From the NCBI GenBank assembly GCA_964520785.1, contig CAZFQG010000258.1:1-6902 (forward strand): 6,902 bases of DNA, in the 5' to 3' direction. Positions 6,620 to 6,902 of this stretch are shown here, one piece after another. Source of the DNA: CAZFQG01 sp964520785. Its GTDB lineage: Bacteria; Planctomycetota; Planctomycetia; Pirellulales; Thermoguttaceae. The position numbers and the translations under genes are program-made. Every line of letters begins with the position of its first letter. The stretch's first letter is position 1. Below the pieces are notes generated by a model. It did no database searches. It saw only the letters and a list, made by a program, of their open reading frames with translations, and had not been told where the DNA came from.

Positions 6620-6648
6620 TTGTCTTCAAGCGGCTTCCGGCCTAGAAT
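6620..6648 (+). promoter_or_regulatory. Candidate promoter for tRNA-Ala (TTGTCT-N17-TAGAAT)
   Basis: TTGTCT (6620-6625) matches the housekeeping -35 consensus at four of six positions. TAGAAT (6643-6648) matches the -10 at five of six. The spacer is exactly 17 bases. Transcription would begin near 6655, leaving a leader of about 68 bases before the tRNA gene to be removed by RNase P. This is the best-spaced promoter candidate in the window. Confidence 0.55.
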
Positions 6649-6722
6649 TGCGAAAATCATCCTGGAGACGTCCGCTTAATAAAGCAAAAACCAGGACGGA
6701 TTGATACACACCTTTCACGGCG

Positions 6723-6795
6723 GGGGCCGTAGCTCAGTTGGGAGAGCGCCAGCTTTGCAAGCTGGATGTCGTCGGTTCGAGTCCGATCGGCTCCA
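6723..6795 (+). tRNA. tRNA-Ala, anticodon UGC
   Basis: The 73-base gene folds as a full cloverleaf. The acceptor stem is GGGGCCG (6723-6729) with CGGCTCC (6788-6794), including one G-U pair. The D arm is GCTC/GAGC (6732-6747). The anticodon stem CCAGC/GCTGG (6749-6765) encloses loop TTTGCAA, giving anticodon TGC at 6756-6758. The variable loop has five bases, and the T arm is GTCGG/CCGAT with loop TTCGAGT. Discriminator A73 is at 6795. The 3' CCA is not encoded (CTC follows), so it must be added by nucleotidyltransferase. The isoacceptor is supported by the typical alanine G-rich acceptor stem. A G3-U70 pair, the known alanine identity element, is present (6725 with 6792). It is not flanked by rRNA in this window, although tRNA-Ala(UGC) commonly lies inside rRNA operons; the right flank is cut too soon to exclude a 23S gene beyond. 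Confidence 0.97.
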
Positions 6796-6812
6796 CTCGT
6801 AAGCCCTTAAAT

Positions 6813-6825
6813 AGTAAGTACTTAA
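6813..6825. repeat. Operator-like repeat, left copy (AGTAAGTACTTAA)
   Basis: This 13-base sequence agrees with the one at 6872-6884 at 11 positions. Its centre is the near-palindrome AGTA-AG-TACT, and it overlaps the 10-base perfect palindrome TAAGTACTTA. It overlaps the -35-like TTAAGA at 6822-6827, where a bound repressor would block polymerase. Inferred only from sequence symmetry and repetition. Confidence 0.45.
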
Positions 6826-6851
6826 GACAGAAAATATATTTAAAATACAAT
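6822..6851 (+). promoter_or_regulatory. Candidate promoter in the AT-rich segment (TTAAGA-N18-TACAAT)
   Basis: TTAAGA (6822-6827) matches the -35 consensus at four of six bases and TACAAT (6846-6851) the -10 at five of six, with an 18-base spacer. Transcription would start near 6858 and head out of the window. AT-rich DNA produces such matches by chance, so the call depends mostly on the flanking repeated palindromes. Confidence 0.35.
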
Positions 6852-6869
6852 ATATGAGGTCGATAAAAG

Positions 6870-6883
6870 TCAGTAATTACTGA
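6870..6883. repeat. Perfect 14-base palindrome TCAGTAATTACTGA (right operator-like copy)
   Basis: The sequence equals its own reverse complement over 14 bases. It contains AGTAATTACT, matching the AGTAAGTACT core at 6813-6822 except at one base, with the copies offset by 59 bases. Its place is just downstream of the predicted transcription start. A dimeric DNA-binding protein site is the simplest reading; a restriction-related or chance palindrome is possible. Confidence 0.5.
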
Positions 6884-6902
6884 ATTCTCAATCTGAAAAC
6901 CC

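Larger units (their letters stand above)
6796..6902. other. AT-rich segment after the tRNA gene, no gene visible
   Basis: By hand count 31 of 107 bases are G or C (about 29%), against clearly GC-rich sequence to the left of the tRNA. No reading frame of useful size starts here before the right edge. The segment is dense in perfect palindromes: TAAGTACTTA (6815-6824), AAATATATTT (6832-6841) and the 14-base one at 6870-6883. This could be a regulated promoter, an rRNA-operon spacer, or the edge of an integrated element using the tRNA 3' end. The window does not decide. Confidence 0.6.

Noticed and set aside
6542..6679. 45-codon frame between the ROK gene and the tRNA
   Set aside because: No ribosome site, Ser/Arg/Pro-rich translation with no motif, and it contains the likely tRNA promoter.
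6660..6697. Nested inverted repeats before the tRNA (TCCTGG/CCAGGA around GCTT/AAGC, followed by A-run)
   Set aside because: Stems are short with large unpaired stretches. It lies in the probable tRNA leader and has no T-run on plus, so I do not call a terminator or operator.
1..6902. CRISPR array, insertion sequence, toxin-antitoxin or defence island
   Set aside because: No regularly spaced repeats, transposase or nuclease motifs were seen. The genes present are ordinary metabolic, rRNA-modification and proteolysis genes.

Overview
The window is high-GC bacterial DNA carrying four complete housekeeping-type genes, one gene cut by the left edge, and one tRNA gene. The last ~107 bases are sharply AT-rich. 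Gene order, long opposite-strand shadow ORFs, the human-length AhcY and a ROK protein without the usual cysteine cluster suggest a Planctomycetota-like chromosome. This is an inference from family resemblance; no 16S rRNA is present to prove it.

Layout, left to right. Bases 2-460 (+) hold the C-terminal half of RsmA (KsgA), the 16S rRNA dimethyladenosine transferase. It runs tail to tail into, and overlaps by 32 bases, a minus-strand gene for a DUF1015 protein (429-1727). Behind that, also on minus, lies ahcY, S-adenosylhomocysteine hydrolase (1772-3088). Their 44-base gap and shared strand suggest an ahcY-DUF1015 transcription unit. A 270-base divergent intergenic region (3089-3358) separates ahcY from ftsH on plus (3359-5329), a membrane AAA+ zinc protease. 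After a 197-base gap rich in small hairpins comes a ROK-family sugar-kinase-like gene (5527-6486). A 236-base gap with a plausible promoter follows, then tRNA-Ala(UGC) at 6723-6795.

Functional links: AhcY removes the S-adenosylhomocysteine made by methyltransferases such as RsmA, so the left part has a loose methyl-cycle theme. DUF1015 has no established function that I can assert. Its DGHHR motif resembles that of ParB/Srx-fold free-serine kinases, which would suit a neighbour in homocysteine/serine metabolism. FtsH and the ROK protein show no obvious pathway link.

No CRISPR array, insertion sequence, toxin-antitoxin pair or defence system is visible. The most unusual part is the right edge. 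At the 3' end of the tRNA gene, G+C falls to about 29% (hand count). That segment holds two copies of an AGTAANTACT near-palindrome flanking a promoter-like sequence. It may be the start of an integrated element or of a regulated gene, but the window stops before any gene appears.
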